DNA from: Chitinophagaceae bacterium
GTDB taxonomy: Bacteria > Bacteroidota > Bacteroidia > Chitinophagales > Chitinophagaceae
DNA length: 64,000 nucleotides
NCBI GenBank assembly: GCA_016721085.1
Contig: JADKJI010000015.1
Coordinates: 1-64,000 of the forward strand
Reading direction: 5' to 3'
Shown here: piece by piece, positions 1 through 9,138 of the stretch
Layout: every line of letters starts with the position of its first letter
Position numbering within the stretch: position 1 is the stretch's first letter
Translations under genes and position numbers: made by a program
Notes under the pieces: model-generated
Database searches by the model: none
Told to the model about the DNA's origin: nothing
Seen by the model: only the letters and a program-made list of their open reading frames with translations

Positions 1-60
1 CTGACTACCGGACTTGTATTACTTCCGGACTTTCCTCCGACTTTCCGATTTCCGGTCTTC
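1..60. repeat. Pyrimidine-rich 'ccggactt' repeat fragment
   Basis: The first 60 bases are a quasi-repetitive tract built from words such as cttccggact and tttccggtcttc. The same words occur in the inverted repeat at about 60.97-61.46 kb, so this is probably a truncated member of that intergenic family, cut by the window edge. No coding signal is seen. Confidence 0.45.
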
Positions 61-75
61 TTCTTATCTTCGCCG

Positions 76-1101
76 ATGGATCAGTTGTTAGAAAAGATAG
101 AGCAATACAAGCGAGGAAATTGCCCGCTATAGGAAATCAAGCTGAGAAACCCTTGAGGCTTATAGGATTAAATCCCCGGGAACCAAGGGGATCAAAGAAC
201 CCTGATGACTGAAATGAAGAATGTGCCTTCGGAAAAAAAGAAGAATTCGGTCAGTTATTGAACGAGTTTAAGCAGTATGCTGAATCGCGTTATGAGAACT
301 GGAAACTGGAATTAGACAGCAATGGTACTAGCAATGAGCCTGGTATCGATAGCACCCTGCCTGGTGACCCGATACCTGTGGGTAGTCGTCACCCAATAAG
401 TCTTATGCGTAACCAGATTATTTCCATCTTCCAACGATTGGGATTCTCTGTATCTGAAGGACCGGAAATTGAGGATGACTTCCACAACTTCACTGCATTA
501 AACCTTCCCGAACATCACCCTGCAAGGGATATGCAGGATACATTCTATATACAACAGAATCCAGATTGGTTATTACGTACCCATACCAGCAATATCCAGA
601 TCAGGGAAATGGAGAAAGGACAATTGCCACTACGAATCATTGTCCGGTCGTGTTTATAGGAATGAAACCTCGTGCCCGTTCCATTGCTTCTTCCACCGGG
701 TAAAAGTTATATATAGATGAGAATGTTTCTTTCGCCGACTGAAACAAACTCTATACTACTTTCGTTCAGGAGATGTATGGAAAGGATGTAAAAGTAAGGT
801 TCCGTCCTTCTTATTCCCCATTCACCGAACCAAGTGCGGAAATGGATATCAGTTGCCGGATTTGCGGCGGAAGTGGATGCAGCATCTGTAAACGTACCGG
901 TTGGTTAGAAATATTAGGTTGCGGTATGGTACATCCGGAATGTACTCACCAATTGCGGCATCGACCCCAATAAATACACTGGCTTCGCCTTCGGTATGGG
1001 TATTGAAAGACCTGCACTGCTGAAATACGGCATCACCGATATTCGACTGTTCAGTGAAAATGATGTGAGAGTTCTTACGACAGTTTACATCAGCAACATA
1101 A
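76..1101 (+). CDS. pheS: Phenylalanine--tRNA ligase alpha subunit, reading frame broken by several frameshifts
   Basis: PheS charges tRNA-Phe as part of the cytoplasmic PheS2PheT2 class II synthetase. The start ATG at 76 gives MDQLLEKIEQYK, the usual PheS coiled-coil N-terminus. The frame is then lost and regained several times: one clean segment (258-659) holds the motif GFSVSEGPEIEDDFHNF and the substrate loop LLRTHTS; a second (773-973) holds FRPSYSPFTEPSAEMD and GCGMVHP; a third (from 996) holds MGIERPALLKYGI and RLFSENDVR. The C-terminus ends RQFTSAT at the TAA at 1099-1101 after one more shift. All parts are present, in order and at normal spacing (about 342 codons). The gene is essential and shows no large deletion, so sequence error is likelier than decay. 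An intrinsic terminator follows at once. Confidence 0.85.
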
Positions 1102-1128
1102 CGATTATACTTTTCAATTTTATAGTGA

Positions 1129-1158
1129 TAGCAACAGGTTTCTGTTGCTATTTTTTTT
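1129..1158 (+). terminator. Intrinsic terminator after pheS
   Basis: Stem tagcaacag / ctgttgcta (1129-1137 with 1142-1150), loop of four bases, then eight T residues. It lies 28 bases after the pheS stop codon. Confidence 0.85.
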
Positions 1159-1249
1159 GGAGGCAAAGAATACTTACAACTAAATAATAGATGAATAAAG
1201 AATTGATGGTTGTGAATAAGAGGATTTTGTAGATGTGATTTATAGTTTT

Positions 1250-1629
1250 GTGTCTAATCAATGCAATATTATCAGCACTTACACACAAATACTATTTCAA
1301 ATTGTTATTGGCACTAAACACCGCCAAAGGGTTTTGATTAAATCTGGGCGTGAAAAGCTATTTGCTTATATAGCAGAACTATTAAGAAATAAGAATTGCC
1401 ACTCTTACAAAATAAATAAAATGTTGCTTGGATCATTTACATAATCACAAATATTCACCCGTCTATTGCCTGGCAGATCTGGTAAAGATATAAAACTTGC
1501 TAAAAAGAAAATCTGATGACTTATGTAGCGAATCAAGAAACGCACCATCAAGATGTAAGTTCGCTAGATGAAATGAAGGGATTACTAAGAGAAAATGAAA
1601 TTGATTTTGATGAAAGATATTTAGAGTGA
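1250..1629 (+). pseudogene. Decayed IS200-like (Y1/HUH, RAYT-type) transposase
   Basis: Translation in shifting frames gives fragments typical of Y1 transposases: STYTQILFQIVIGTKHRQ, then FAYIAELLRNKNCHSYKIN, then DHLH (the HUH metal-binding pair, about 1431-1442), then LADLVK/KDIKLA, and finally YVANQETHHQD...LLRENEIDFDERYLE to the stop at 1627-1629. At least two frameshifts are present, and the segment that should carry the catalytic tyrosine, between KDIKLA and YVANQE, is missing. The element is therefore inactive. REP-like hairpins start about 10 bases after its stop codon, the arrangement known for REP-associated tyrosine transposases (RAYTs). Which Y1 subgroup it belongs to cannot be settled by eye. 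Confidence 0.75.
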
Positions 1630-1637
1630 TGTTTGCT

Positions 1638-1784
1638 GCCAACCCCGAAGGGGTTGAATAATAATGTCCCCGGTGCAACCGGTTTTTAAAAGCAGGAAGT
1701 TGGTGGTTATGAAAGTCTTTGCTTCGTTGCTACCCGGGTTTCACCCGGGGTCATTGATATTCAACCCCTTCAGGGTTGGCTGTA
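1638..1784. repeat. Pair of inverted REP-like double-hairpin units
   Basis: Unit 1 (1640-1682) has hairpin caacccc-gaa-ggggttg followed by ccggt-gca-accgg. Unit 2 (1733-1778) is its reverse complement in layout: cccgggt-ttc-acccggg, then a spacer tcattgatatt, then caacccc-ttc-agggttg. The two face each other across about 50 bases, a BIME-like pair. A closely related unit is at 61251-61298. Confidence 0.75.
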
Positions 1785-1837
1785 CATAAGCAAGCATTTC
1801 ATAAAAATAAAATAGAAAATTTGAAGTAACGTACGCA

Positions 1838-1885
1838 GAACCCTGAAGGGGTTCAATCCTCGTATCCACGGGTGATAACCCGTGG
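1838..1885. repeat. Third REP-like double hairpin with altered stems
   Basis: Hairpins gaaccc-tgaag-gggttc and ccacgggt-gata-acccgtgg. Relative to the other copies, both strands of each stem have changed together (caacccc/ggggttg to gaaccc/gggttc; ccccgggt/acccgggg to ccacgggt/acccgtgg), so pairing is kept. It ends about 50 bases before the next gene's ATG. Confidence 0.7.
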
Positions 1886-1938
1886 AAGAAGTAGAAGATG
1901 CCTGCACCCAGTTATTCTCAAAATCGTACTTTTATCCC

Positions 1939-2802
1939 ATGTCAACTCCCTCTTCAATAAATACCGTTTGTGTTTGTGGTGCAGGTACTATGGGTGCAGG
2001 TATAGCTCAGCTTTGTGCACAAAAAGGATTCTCGACCTTCTTGTTCGATATCAATAAAGAAACACTTGTAAAAGCGGAAAACATTATTGAGAAAAACCTT
2101 TCGCAGCTGGTTAGCCGCAATAAAATTTCAGAAGAAACGAAACATATAGCCTTACAGCACTTGAATTTTGTGTCAGATACAAACCATTGTATCGGAGATA
2201 TAATTATTGAAGCTATTGCTGAAAAGAAAGAATGGAAAATAGCCCTCTTTAACCAGCTGGCTGAAGTCAATCACAGTGAAACCCTATTCGTAACAAATAC
2301 CTCCTCTCTCGGTAACTGAAATTGCAAAGGGGGTGCAACATCCTGAAAGGGTGGCCGGACTTCACTTCTTCAATCCAGCAACCATACTGCCATTGGTAGA
2401 AGTAATTACGACCCCATTCATCAATGATCAAATGATACCCCGCTTATTGCCTTTTCAAAAGAATTGGGTAAAACTCCGGTTCTTTGTAAGGATGCTCAGG
2501 TTTATTGTAAACCATGTTGCACGTCCTTTTTATCTGGAAGCACTTCATCTTATAGAAAATGGTGTGACAGATATTGAAACTATCGACAGGTTGCTGGAGG
2601 CAAGCGGGTTTAAGATGGGACCTTTCAAACTGATGGATCTGATAGGTAACGATATCAATTATGCAGTAAGTTGTTCTGTATATGAGCAGTTGGGACAACC
2701 ACTAAGACTAAAACCTTCTCCCATACAGGCTCAAAAAGTAGCAGAGGGGGCTTTAGGTAAAAAACAGGAAAGAGGTATTACGATTACCCTAGTTCTTCAT
2801 AA
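1939..2802 (+). CDS. 3-hydroxyacyl-CoA (3-hydroxybutyryl-CoA) dehydrogenase, frameshifted
   Basis: This family oxidises 3-hydroxyacyl-CoA to 3-ketoacyl-CoA with NAD+ in the cytoplasm, in beta-oxidation or butyrate/phenylacetate routes. The ATG at 1939 gives MSTPSSINTVCVCGAGTMGAG with the GxGxxG dinucleotide-binding loop. Later come ETLFVTNTSSL, HFFNPA, GFIVNHVARPF (visible only after frame correction), GVTDIETIDRLLEASGFKMGPFKLMDLIG and the C-terminal GKKTGRGYYDYP. Breaks are seen near 2310, in 2440-2510 and near 2770. Correcting them gives about 288 residues, the normal length for the short bacterial enzyme, ending at the TAA at 2800-2802. It could be named hbd or paaH; the sequence alone does not decide. 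Confidence 0.8.
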
Positions 2803-2843
2803 GCTTGGCGATTAGCGTTATATTCGCGGGCGAAATTCAACTA

Positions 2844-3847
2844 TTGGGTAACATCAAAAAAGTATTGGTAACAGGTGGCACGGGGTTTCTCGGGGCTTAT
2901 ATCATCAGGGAACTGGTGGAGAAAGGCTATGCTGTTACTGCACTAAGAAGAAAATCAACCCTTCCGTTTTTTATTCCTGCAACAGTATTTGAAAAAGTGG
3001 AATGGATAGAGGGCGACCTTTTTGATATGGTGGCTATTGAGGAAGCTGTTCAGGGAGTGGATGCTATTATTCATGCCGTTGCCATGGTTTCATTTCACAA
3101 AAAAGACCGTGGTGTTCTTTATAAGACAAATGTTGAAGGAACAGCTAACATAGTTAATGCTGCTATCGATAATAATATAGCCCGTTTAGTTCATGTAAGT
3201 TCAGTTGCTGCCATCGGAAGAACAGCTGGAGGTGGAGAAGTGACAGAAGGGAAAAAATGGTCCGACAGCCATATCAATACCCATTATGCCATCAGCAAAT
3301 ACAAGGCGGAGATGGAAGTTTGGAGAGGTATGGGTGAAGGATTAAATGTGGCAATAGTAAATCAAGTACTATTATCGGTTACGGAGATTGGAATCAATCC
3401 AGTTGCGCCATTTTTAAAAACGTATATCAGGAATTCCCTTGGTATACTGATGGCATCAATGGTTTTGTTGCTGTAGAAGATGTTGCTAAAGCAACTGTAT
3501 TATTAATGGAAAGTGATATATCTGGTGAACGATACATATTGAATGGAGAAAATATTGCCTTCCGTGAATTATTCAATACTATAGCTGACGGTTTTAATAA
3601 AAAGAAGCCAACACGGAAAGCAACAGCATTAATGGGTGCTATCGCCTGGCGTATTGAAAGTGTAAAAGCCTTCTTTTCAGGCAAGAAACCTTTGCTTACA
3701 CGCGAAACAGCAAAAGTGGCTCAAAGCATCACTAATTTTAACAATAGTAAAATCCTCGCCGCTTTACCGGGTTTTTACTGCACTCCTCTCAAGGAAAGTA
3801 TCACAAAAGCCTGCAAAAACTATCTTAATCCGGTTCAGCCCTTGTAA
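2844..3847 (+). CDS. NAD-dependent epimerase/dehydratase (extended SDR), one frameshift
   Basis: The N-terminus KKVLVTGGTGFLGAY carries the TGxxGxxG Rossmann motif of extended SDR enzymes, followed by EGDLFD, VHVSSVAAIGR and the catalytic YAISK (Y-x-x-x-K). A frameshift near 3362 splits the gene; after correction the sequence runs STIIGYGDW...FPWYTDGINGFVAVEDVAKA into the second part, which ends at 3847. The family resembles dihydroflavonol-4-reductase/3-beta-HSD-like bacterial enzymes that reduce or epimerise sugar or terpenoid substrates; the substrate is unknown. No ATG is in frame: TTG at 2844 (42 bases after the preceding stop) or TTG at 2805 could serve, or a true ATG may have been lost to a base error. 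Confidence 0.75.
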
Positions 3848-3912
3848 TTGGCAAAGTAGTTGAAGGTATACTACCGCCTGAGATACGGCGTTTTAGCTTA
3901 ATAGCATTCTAT

Positions 3913-4984
3913 ATGAAAAAAACCGTCTTCCTATTCCTTAGCCTTCTTTCTGTATTATTTTTAACAGCACAGGAAAAAAATTTCCCGTTATTAGGTAAAG
4001 TAGTGGATTCAGCAAGCAAGATGCCTTTAGCTGGTGCTTCAGCATTCTGTCCTAATACCACCTATGGTTCTGTTTCTAATAATGATGGATTATTCTTCCT
4101 TCGTTTACCTGGTGGCGGCTACGACCTGGTGGTTTCTTATACAGGATATGAAAGAAAATTATTCAGGATTAGCAATAATCAATTGGCTACTGATACACTC
4201 ATTGTTGAATTGGTGAAAGAAGATAAAACAATGACTGAAGTAAGTGTTGTTGCTCAATGAAGTAGCAGATGGTTGGAATAAATATGGCAATTTCTTCATG
4301 GAAAACTTTATTGGAACCACCTAATGCCTCCCTTTGCAAATTCAAAATCCAGAAGTACTTCATTTCTTCTATTCAAAAAAAAAAGGTTGAAAGTTACCAG
4401 CAAGGAAGACCTCATTGTTTATAATTATGCATTGGGATATTCCATAAGGTATCAGCTAGATTCTTTTTCATACGATTATAGCAGCAATATCAGCCAGTTT
4501 ACGGATATCCTCTTTTGCAGAAATAGATACAACAGCTGAAGTAAAAACTCAATTTCTAAAAAACAGGGCACGAACCTACCTTGGCTCCAGACTTCATTTC
4601 ATGCGCTCATTATTTGATAGTACTGTTACAGAAGATGGATTTATACTTGAAAAATTGGATGGCCCTAATAATTCAAAAAGCACGCTTCTAACCGATATAT
4701 ACAATACTGCAGATTATGCGGCAGATAGCACAGGAGATGTAACTATTGGATGGAAAGGCACTTACAGAGTTAGTTATAAATCAGTATTACCTGATAAGAA
4801 ATTCCTCGAAGCATTTAAACTACCTCTCAATACCCGATACCAGATAACTTTATTAGATCTGGGTAATGGCTTTGTAATAGAAGAGAACGGTTACTTCTAT
4901 GAACAATCCGATGTTATCAATACTGGATATTGGGCCTGGAAGAAACTGGCGGAGGGGTTGCCGTATGATTATGAATACGAATAA
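3913..4984 (+). CDS. Secreted protein with carboxypeptidase-regulatory-like domain, frameshifted
   Basis: A signal peptide (MKKTVFLFLSLLSVLFLTAQ) is followed by a CarboxypepD_reg-like beta-sandwich: GKVVDSASKMPLAGASAF, SNNDGLFFLRLPGGGYDLVVSYTGYE, about residues 27-100. Such domains start many Bacteroidota outer-membrane or periplasmic proteins. The rest (4324-4539 and 4601-4984 in other frames) reads through as one protein of about 355 residues, ending GLPYDYEYE, with no TonB-dependent barrel. The function of the C-terminal part is not known to me. At least three frameshifts lie between 4255 and 4600. It stands alone between the epimerase and a large palindromic repeat. Confidence 0.65.
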
Positions 4985-5002
4985 GCTTAATCCAATAATC
5001 TT

Positions 5003-5225
5003 TTTTACCGCAGAGGCGCGGAGACGCATTTTGTGGTAAACTCAATCTTATTTTGAACCACAAAGACTCAAAACACGAAGGACCACAAAGGAGTCTGAAT
5101 TTATTTCACTAAATACGTTTTATCAGTAGGAACATCTTCGTAAAACTTTGTGCCCTTTGATTCTTTAGTTCAAAATCAATAAGACTTTATTCAATAAACC
5201 GCGTCTCCGCGCCTCTGCGGTAAAA
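5003..5225. repeat. Nested palindromic intergenic repeat (copy 1)
   Basis: The outer arms are perfect 25-base reverse complements at 5003-5027 and 5201-5225 (core accgcagaggcgcggagac). Inside lies a second, imperfect inverted pair: 5053-5090 (ttgaaccacaaagactc...) against 5136-5173 (...gattctttagttcaa). The element sits between convergent genes. The inner pair is found again at 23831-23959. Confidence 0.8.
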
Positions 5226-5237
5226 TGTTCCATTTAA

Positions 5238-6181
5238 TCACTTCCCCATCACCTTCTCCCACAATTCCGGAATCCTCTTTATCCAAACTAATTCTTTCAT
5301 CTTTTCTCTGGCATCAAGTACTGGCGTACCAAATAGACTTTACCGCCTTCAAGAGAAGATGGCACACCACTTTGTGCATTGATAACTGCATTATCACCAA
5401 TAGAAAGAGTTTTACTGATTCCAACCTGTCCCCACATAACAACACCGTTTCCAATTTCAACGGCACCTGCAATTCCCACCTGGGCAGCAATAAGACAATT
5501 CTTACCAATAACGGAATCATGGCCGATATGAATCATATTATCCATTTTAGTACCACGACCAATCACTGTATCATGACTTACTCCCCTATCAATTGTACAT
5601 CCAGATCCTATTTCAACATCATCGCCTAATATCACTCTGCCGCAACTTTCCATTTTACGGTACCAAACTTCCCTGTCTTTTTTTGTATTGTAATAAAAGG
5701 CATCACTCCCAATTACAGTCCCTGATTGAATGATGACCCTATCGCCTATTACACAATTATCCAATATCGTCACATTGGGGTGAATGCGGCAATCTTTTCC
5801 AATCACTACATCATGTCCAACAAATACTCCTGGTGCCAAATAGGTTCCTTCACCAATTTGAGCAGTATCGCTTACTAACTTGGTTGCTGGAATAAAAGGG
5901 CGAAAATGTCTTACAATTTTCAGATAGGCTTCGAATGGCTGTTCCACCACCAACAAGGCTTTTCCCTCGGGGAAACTAGTTTCTTTATTAATAATTATGA
6001 AATCGGCAGCCGATTGTATACACTTATCATAGTATTTAGGATGATCTACAAAAACCAGATCACCTGATTCTACTTTATGGATTTCATTGATACCTGTTGC
6101 CATAGCCACCTTATTACCTATCACAGTTGCTCCAATAAGATTGGCAATCCATTCTATTGCTACGGGTGCTGGGAATTTCAT
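5238..6181 (-). CDS. lpxD: UDP-3-O-(3-hydroxymyristoyl)glucosamine N-acyltransferase-like, one C-terminal frameshift
   Basis: LpxD adds the second 3-hydroxyacyl chain to the glucosamine precursor of lipid A in the cytoplasm. The ATG at 6181 gives MKFPAPVAIEW; an N-terminal nucleotide-binding region is followed by many left-handed beta-helix hexapeptides (about residues 100-270: IGEGTYLAPGVFVGHDVVIG, VIGDRVIIQSGTVIGSD, NMIHIGHDSVIG). HIGHDSVIG contains the expected catalytic His. The frame slips in a T run near 5343; corrected, the protein continues KVYFGTPVLDAREKMKEL...WEKVMGK to the stop at 5238-5240. Bacteroidota carry LpxD paralogues, so this may be an LpxD-like copy. A TACTTTTG -7 box sits about 17 bases upstream of the ATG. 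Confidence 0.8.
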
Positions 6182-6197
6182 ATAAATGCTGTTTCGA

Positions 6198-6205
6198 CAA
6201 AAGTA
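6198..6205 (-). promoter_or_regulatory. Candidate -7 box for lpxD (TACTTTTG)
   Basis: The minus-strand octamer TACTTTTG matches the Bacteroidota TAnnTTTG -7 element and would start transcription about 10 bases before the ATG. No good -33 TTG is seen at the right distance. Confidence 0.45.
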
Positions 6206-6241
6206 ATACACAGACAGGGATGAGAAACTATTTTTCCACAA

Positions 6242-6550
6242 TACCCCAATCTCAATACATATGTAAAAGTACTTGAGAAGCTAAAAAATAATCAGTTCTC
6301 CCAATGAAAAAACCATTGCAGTTATAGGTCGAAATCAGTTTCATTATAGATAAATCATAAAATTTACCAATGAAAAACAGGAAAATTATAGAAGCGAATA
6401 AAAAAATAAATCGGTTTTGAATTTATAATAAACAACATCTACAACCATTATTTGAAATGTCGAAAAAGGATTTTCCACAATTCAATTCATAAATGTTAAT
6501 AAAATTCTTAGAAAAAATTTTTAATATAGAAAAAATATTATTTAATATTG
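6242..6550. other. AT-rich intergenic stretch, no gene seen
   Basis: Very AT-rich sequence between divergent lpxD and yicC. No credible open frame or repeat was seen; it may hold the promoter of the candidate small RNA just downstream. Confidence 0.5.
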
Positions 6551-6551
6551 T

Positions 6552-6626
6552 GTAGGGAAATTTATTTCCCGGTACTTACTAACCCATCCACATATTATCT
6601 CCTGGTTCACCAGGAGATTTTTTTTT
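6552..6626 (+). ncRNA. Candidate small RNA or leader with intrinsic terminator
   Basis: A hairpin gggaaa-ttta-tttccc is followed by single-stranded sequence and then a strong terminator: atctcctgg-ttca-ccaggagat at 6597-6618 with a run of nine T (6618-6626). There is no plus-strand gene upstream for this terminator to serve, as lpxD points the other way, so a short transcript of about 75 bases starting near 6552 is the simplest explanation. The terminator is certain from sequence; the RNA start and function are inferred. Confidence 0.45.
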
Positions 6627-6751
6627 GTGTTTTCCGAAGAGAAACAAGCTTTTTCAAAATAATAAACTCATTCCGCTACCTTCCAAACCCCTTCTGGTAA
6701 GAACAATGCCGAACTTCAAACTATTCGTTACTTTGCATCAAATTGTACTTT

Positions 6752-7627
6752 ATGATAAAATCAATGACCGGATTTGGAAGGACAGAACAGAAGATCGGGG
6801 ATAAAACATTCCTGATAGATATTAAGTCGCTCAATGGAAAGCAATTCGAGTTATCATTGAAAATGCCCGCCTTCCTGAAACCGTTTGAATTTGAAATACG
6901 TACGCTGCTATCAGAAAAACTCGGACGTGGTACTGTAGACTGTACTATCAGCCTGAAAGAAAGTGGCAGTGCAAAACCAGTAAGTATTAATACCAATCTG
7001 GCTAAAGCCTATTATCAACCTATTGCTGCATTGGCTGCTGAATTGAATCTCGATCCCTCACAAGTACTCAGCTCCCTACTGAAATTACCGGAAGTTATTA
7101 CTCCAACCGGTGAAACATTAACAGATGAGGAATGGGATCTTTTCAAACAAGTAGTATTCGCTGCCATAGAAGACCTGAATCTTCATCGCCTGGAAGAAGG
7201 TAAGAGTCTGGAAAAAGAACTATTGCTCCGTATCAACAATATAGCTTTTCAGCAAGATGAGGTTATTAAACTGGAGCCACTTCGTAAACAGAAAATAAGG
7301 GAAGGGTTGGTTAAAGTGCTGGAAGAAAATGTAGGGAAAGAAAATTATGACCCTAACCGTATGGAACAGGAACTGATTTATTATATAGAGAAGATAGATG
7401 TAACAGAAGAACAGGTTCGTTTACGTAACCACCTTACTTATTTTAAGGACATCCTTAATGAAGAAGCAGATGGAAAGGGCAAAAAGCTATCCTTTGTACT
7501 TCAGGAAATAGGAAGGGAAATAAATACCACCGGGGCAAAAGCCTACGATTCTTCCATCCAGAAATGCGTGGTAATGATGAAAGATGAATTGGAAAAAGCC
7601 AAAGAACAGATATTGAATGTTCTCTGA
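6752..7627 (+). CDS. yicC: YicC/YloC family endoribonuclease
   Basis: The ATG at 6752 gives MIKSMTGFGR, the near-invariant YicC N-terminus. The C-terminal DUF1732-type part, EADGKGKKLSFVLQEIGREINTTG..., is also plain, and the length of 291 residues is normal. YicC-type proteins are cytoplasmic endoribonucleases linked to RNA turnover in E. coli and B. subtilis. The stop codon overlaps the ATG of gldH (tgatg), which indicates translational coupling. Confidence 0.9.
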   Translation: MIKSMTGFGRTEQKIGDKTFLIDIKSLNGKQFELSLKMPAFLKPFEFEIRTLLSEKLGRGTVDCTISLKESGSAKPVSINTNLAKAYYQPIAALAAELNLDPSQVLSSLLKLPEVITPTGETLTDEEWDLFKQVVFAAIEDLNLHRLEEGKSLEKELLLRINNIAFQQDEVIKLEPLRKQKIREGLVKVLEENVGKENYDPNRMEQELIYYIEKIDVTEEQVRLRNHLTYFKDILNEEADGKGKKLSFVLQEIGREINTTGAKAYDSSIQKCVVMMKDELEKAKEQILNVL

Positions 7628-8136
7628 TGCCTCCGGATTATTATTTTTGTAAAAATAGCCGACGTTTGAAAAAACTATCTATCCTTTTCCTGGTTGCCGT
7701 TATCGGTATCAGTTCATGTACTACCAATGGATTATTCGAAAAAAATGTAGCCATTCCAAATCATGCCTGGGATAGCCGTTTTCAACCTACTATCCAATTT
7801 GATATTAGCGATACCACTTCCCTTTACAGGATTTATATTGTGTTACGCCATACCGATGCCTATCGTTTTAAGAATCTCTGGTTAAATATTGGAGTACAGC
7901 CTCCCGGCGACTCTATATATGTAAACCGCCGTAACCTTTTATTGGCTAGTGATGAAAAGGGATGGTTAGGAAAAGGAATGGATGATATATTTGAACATCG
8001 CTTGCTGTTAAACGAAAAACCAGCCCCTTTCAGAAAGAAAGGCACATACACTTTCACTCTAAAGCAACTGATGAGGGAAGATCCACTTGAGAATATGATG
8101 AATGCAGGTATCCGCATCGAAAAAGTAACCGAGTAA
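7627..8136 (+). CDS. gldH: Gliding motility lipoprotein GldH
   Basis: GldH is an envelope lipoprotein needed for gliding in Flavobacterium. Here KKLSILFLVAVIGISSC is a lipoprotein signal with the lipobox Cys, followed by the family pattern NVAIPNHAWDSRFQPTIQFDISDTTSLYRIYIVLRHTDAYRFKNLW and GTYTFTLKQLMREDPL. Length is normal (about 155-169 residues). The ATG at 7627 overlaps the yicC stop but gives an odd 13-residue N-terminal extension; TTG at 7666 would give a cleaner signal peptide. It is followed after 8 bases by a histidine kinase, so yicC-gldH-kinase-regulator is probably one transcript. Confidence 0.85.
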   Translation: MPPDYYFCKNSRRLKKLSILFLVAVIGISSCTTNGLFEKNVAIPNHAWDSRFQPTIQFDISDTTSLYRIYIVLRHTDAYRFKNLWLNIGVQPPGDSIYVNRRNLLLASDEKGWLGKGMDDIFEHRLLLNEKPAPFRKKGTYTFTLKQLMREDPLENMMNAGIRIEKVTE

Positions 8137-8144
8137 GCCTTTCC

Positions 8145-9134
8145 ATGGCCAATACAGATAAAAGAAAATTAGCAGTCGCCACATTGGTATACTGGACTCT
8201 CCTGTTCTACATCATCGCAGCTCTTGTTTGGTGGTTCATATCACTTGAAAAACAAAACCGCGAGATGCATGCACTAAGTTAGACGACTTAAAAAATCCAT
8301 GCCCAAACCACTGGAGAAAGTATAGAAAAAGCAACTTTATCACTGGAACAGGAAAAGGACAGGAATACTACCAAATATATTGCTGAAGGGCTTACTTTCC
8401 TCGCATTGATACTTTTGGGTGCCGGCTTTGTTTACCGTGCTGTAAGAAGGCAATTGAAAACGCAACAGCAGCAACAGAATTTCATGATGGCGGTAACACA
8501 TGAATTGAAAACACCTATCGCCGTTGCTAAACTTAATCTGGAAACTTTACAGAAACATCAACTCGATGAAACCAAGCGGCAGAAACTGATCCTGATGACC
8601 ATACAGGAAACTAACCGCCTCAATAGCCTTACCAATAACATTCTCGTTTCTTCTCAACTCGAAGGAAGTAGCTATTCCCTTTCAAAGGAAGAACTGAACA
8701 TGTCTGATTTGGTAAAAGGGACCATCACCGATTTCAAATCCCGATTCCCGCTGAGGGAATGGGAATTGGAAAAGGAAGACGATATTGAACTCACAGGAGA
8801 TACTCTGCTATTGACCATATTGCTTAATAACCTGCTTGAAAATGCCATGAAGTATTCTCCTGCAGGTAAACCCATCACCTGTAGCCTTCATAAATCTAAC
8901 CAAGCCATTGAACTGAAAGTAAGTGACGAGGGTTCTGGCATCCCGGATATTGAGAAGAAACGCATCTTTGATAAGTTCTACCGGATTGGAAACGAAGCCA
9001 CCCGTACCGCAAAAGGAACCGGCCTGGGACTGTACCTTTGCAAAAAAATAGCTTCCGACCATAATGCAGACATTTTTGTGACAGACAATACGCCTTCAGG
9101 AAGTAATTTCATTGTCAGTTTTAAAATAAGGTAA
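8145..9134 (+). CDS. Membrane sensor histidine kinase, one frameshift
   Basis: MANTDKRKLAVATLVYWTLLFYIIAALVWW forms a first membrane helix; after a frameshift near 8280 a short periplasmic stretch and a second helix follow (LALILLGAGFVYRAV). Then come HisKA with the phospho-acceptor box FMMAVTHELKTPIAV and HATPase_c with the N box LLNNLLENAMKYSP, G1 box DEGSGIP and G2 box GTGLGLYLCKKI. It is a classic inner-membrane kinase of about 330 residues. The response regulator gene starts 4 bases after its stop, so the two form a pair. The signal sensed is unknown; the periplasmic part is short. Confidence 0.85.
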
Positions 9135-9138
9135 AGCA

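Noticed and set aside
5225..5629. Plus-strand 134-codon frame opposite lpxD
   Set aside because: Antisense to hexapeptide repeats of LpxD; low-complexity shadow.
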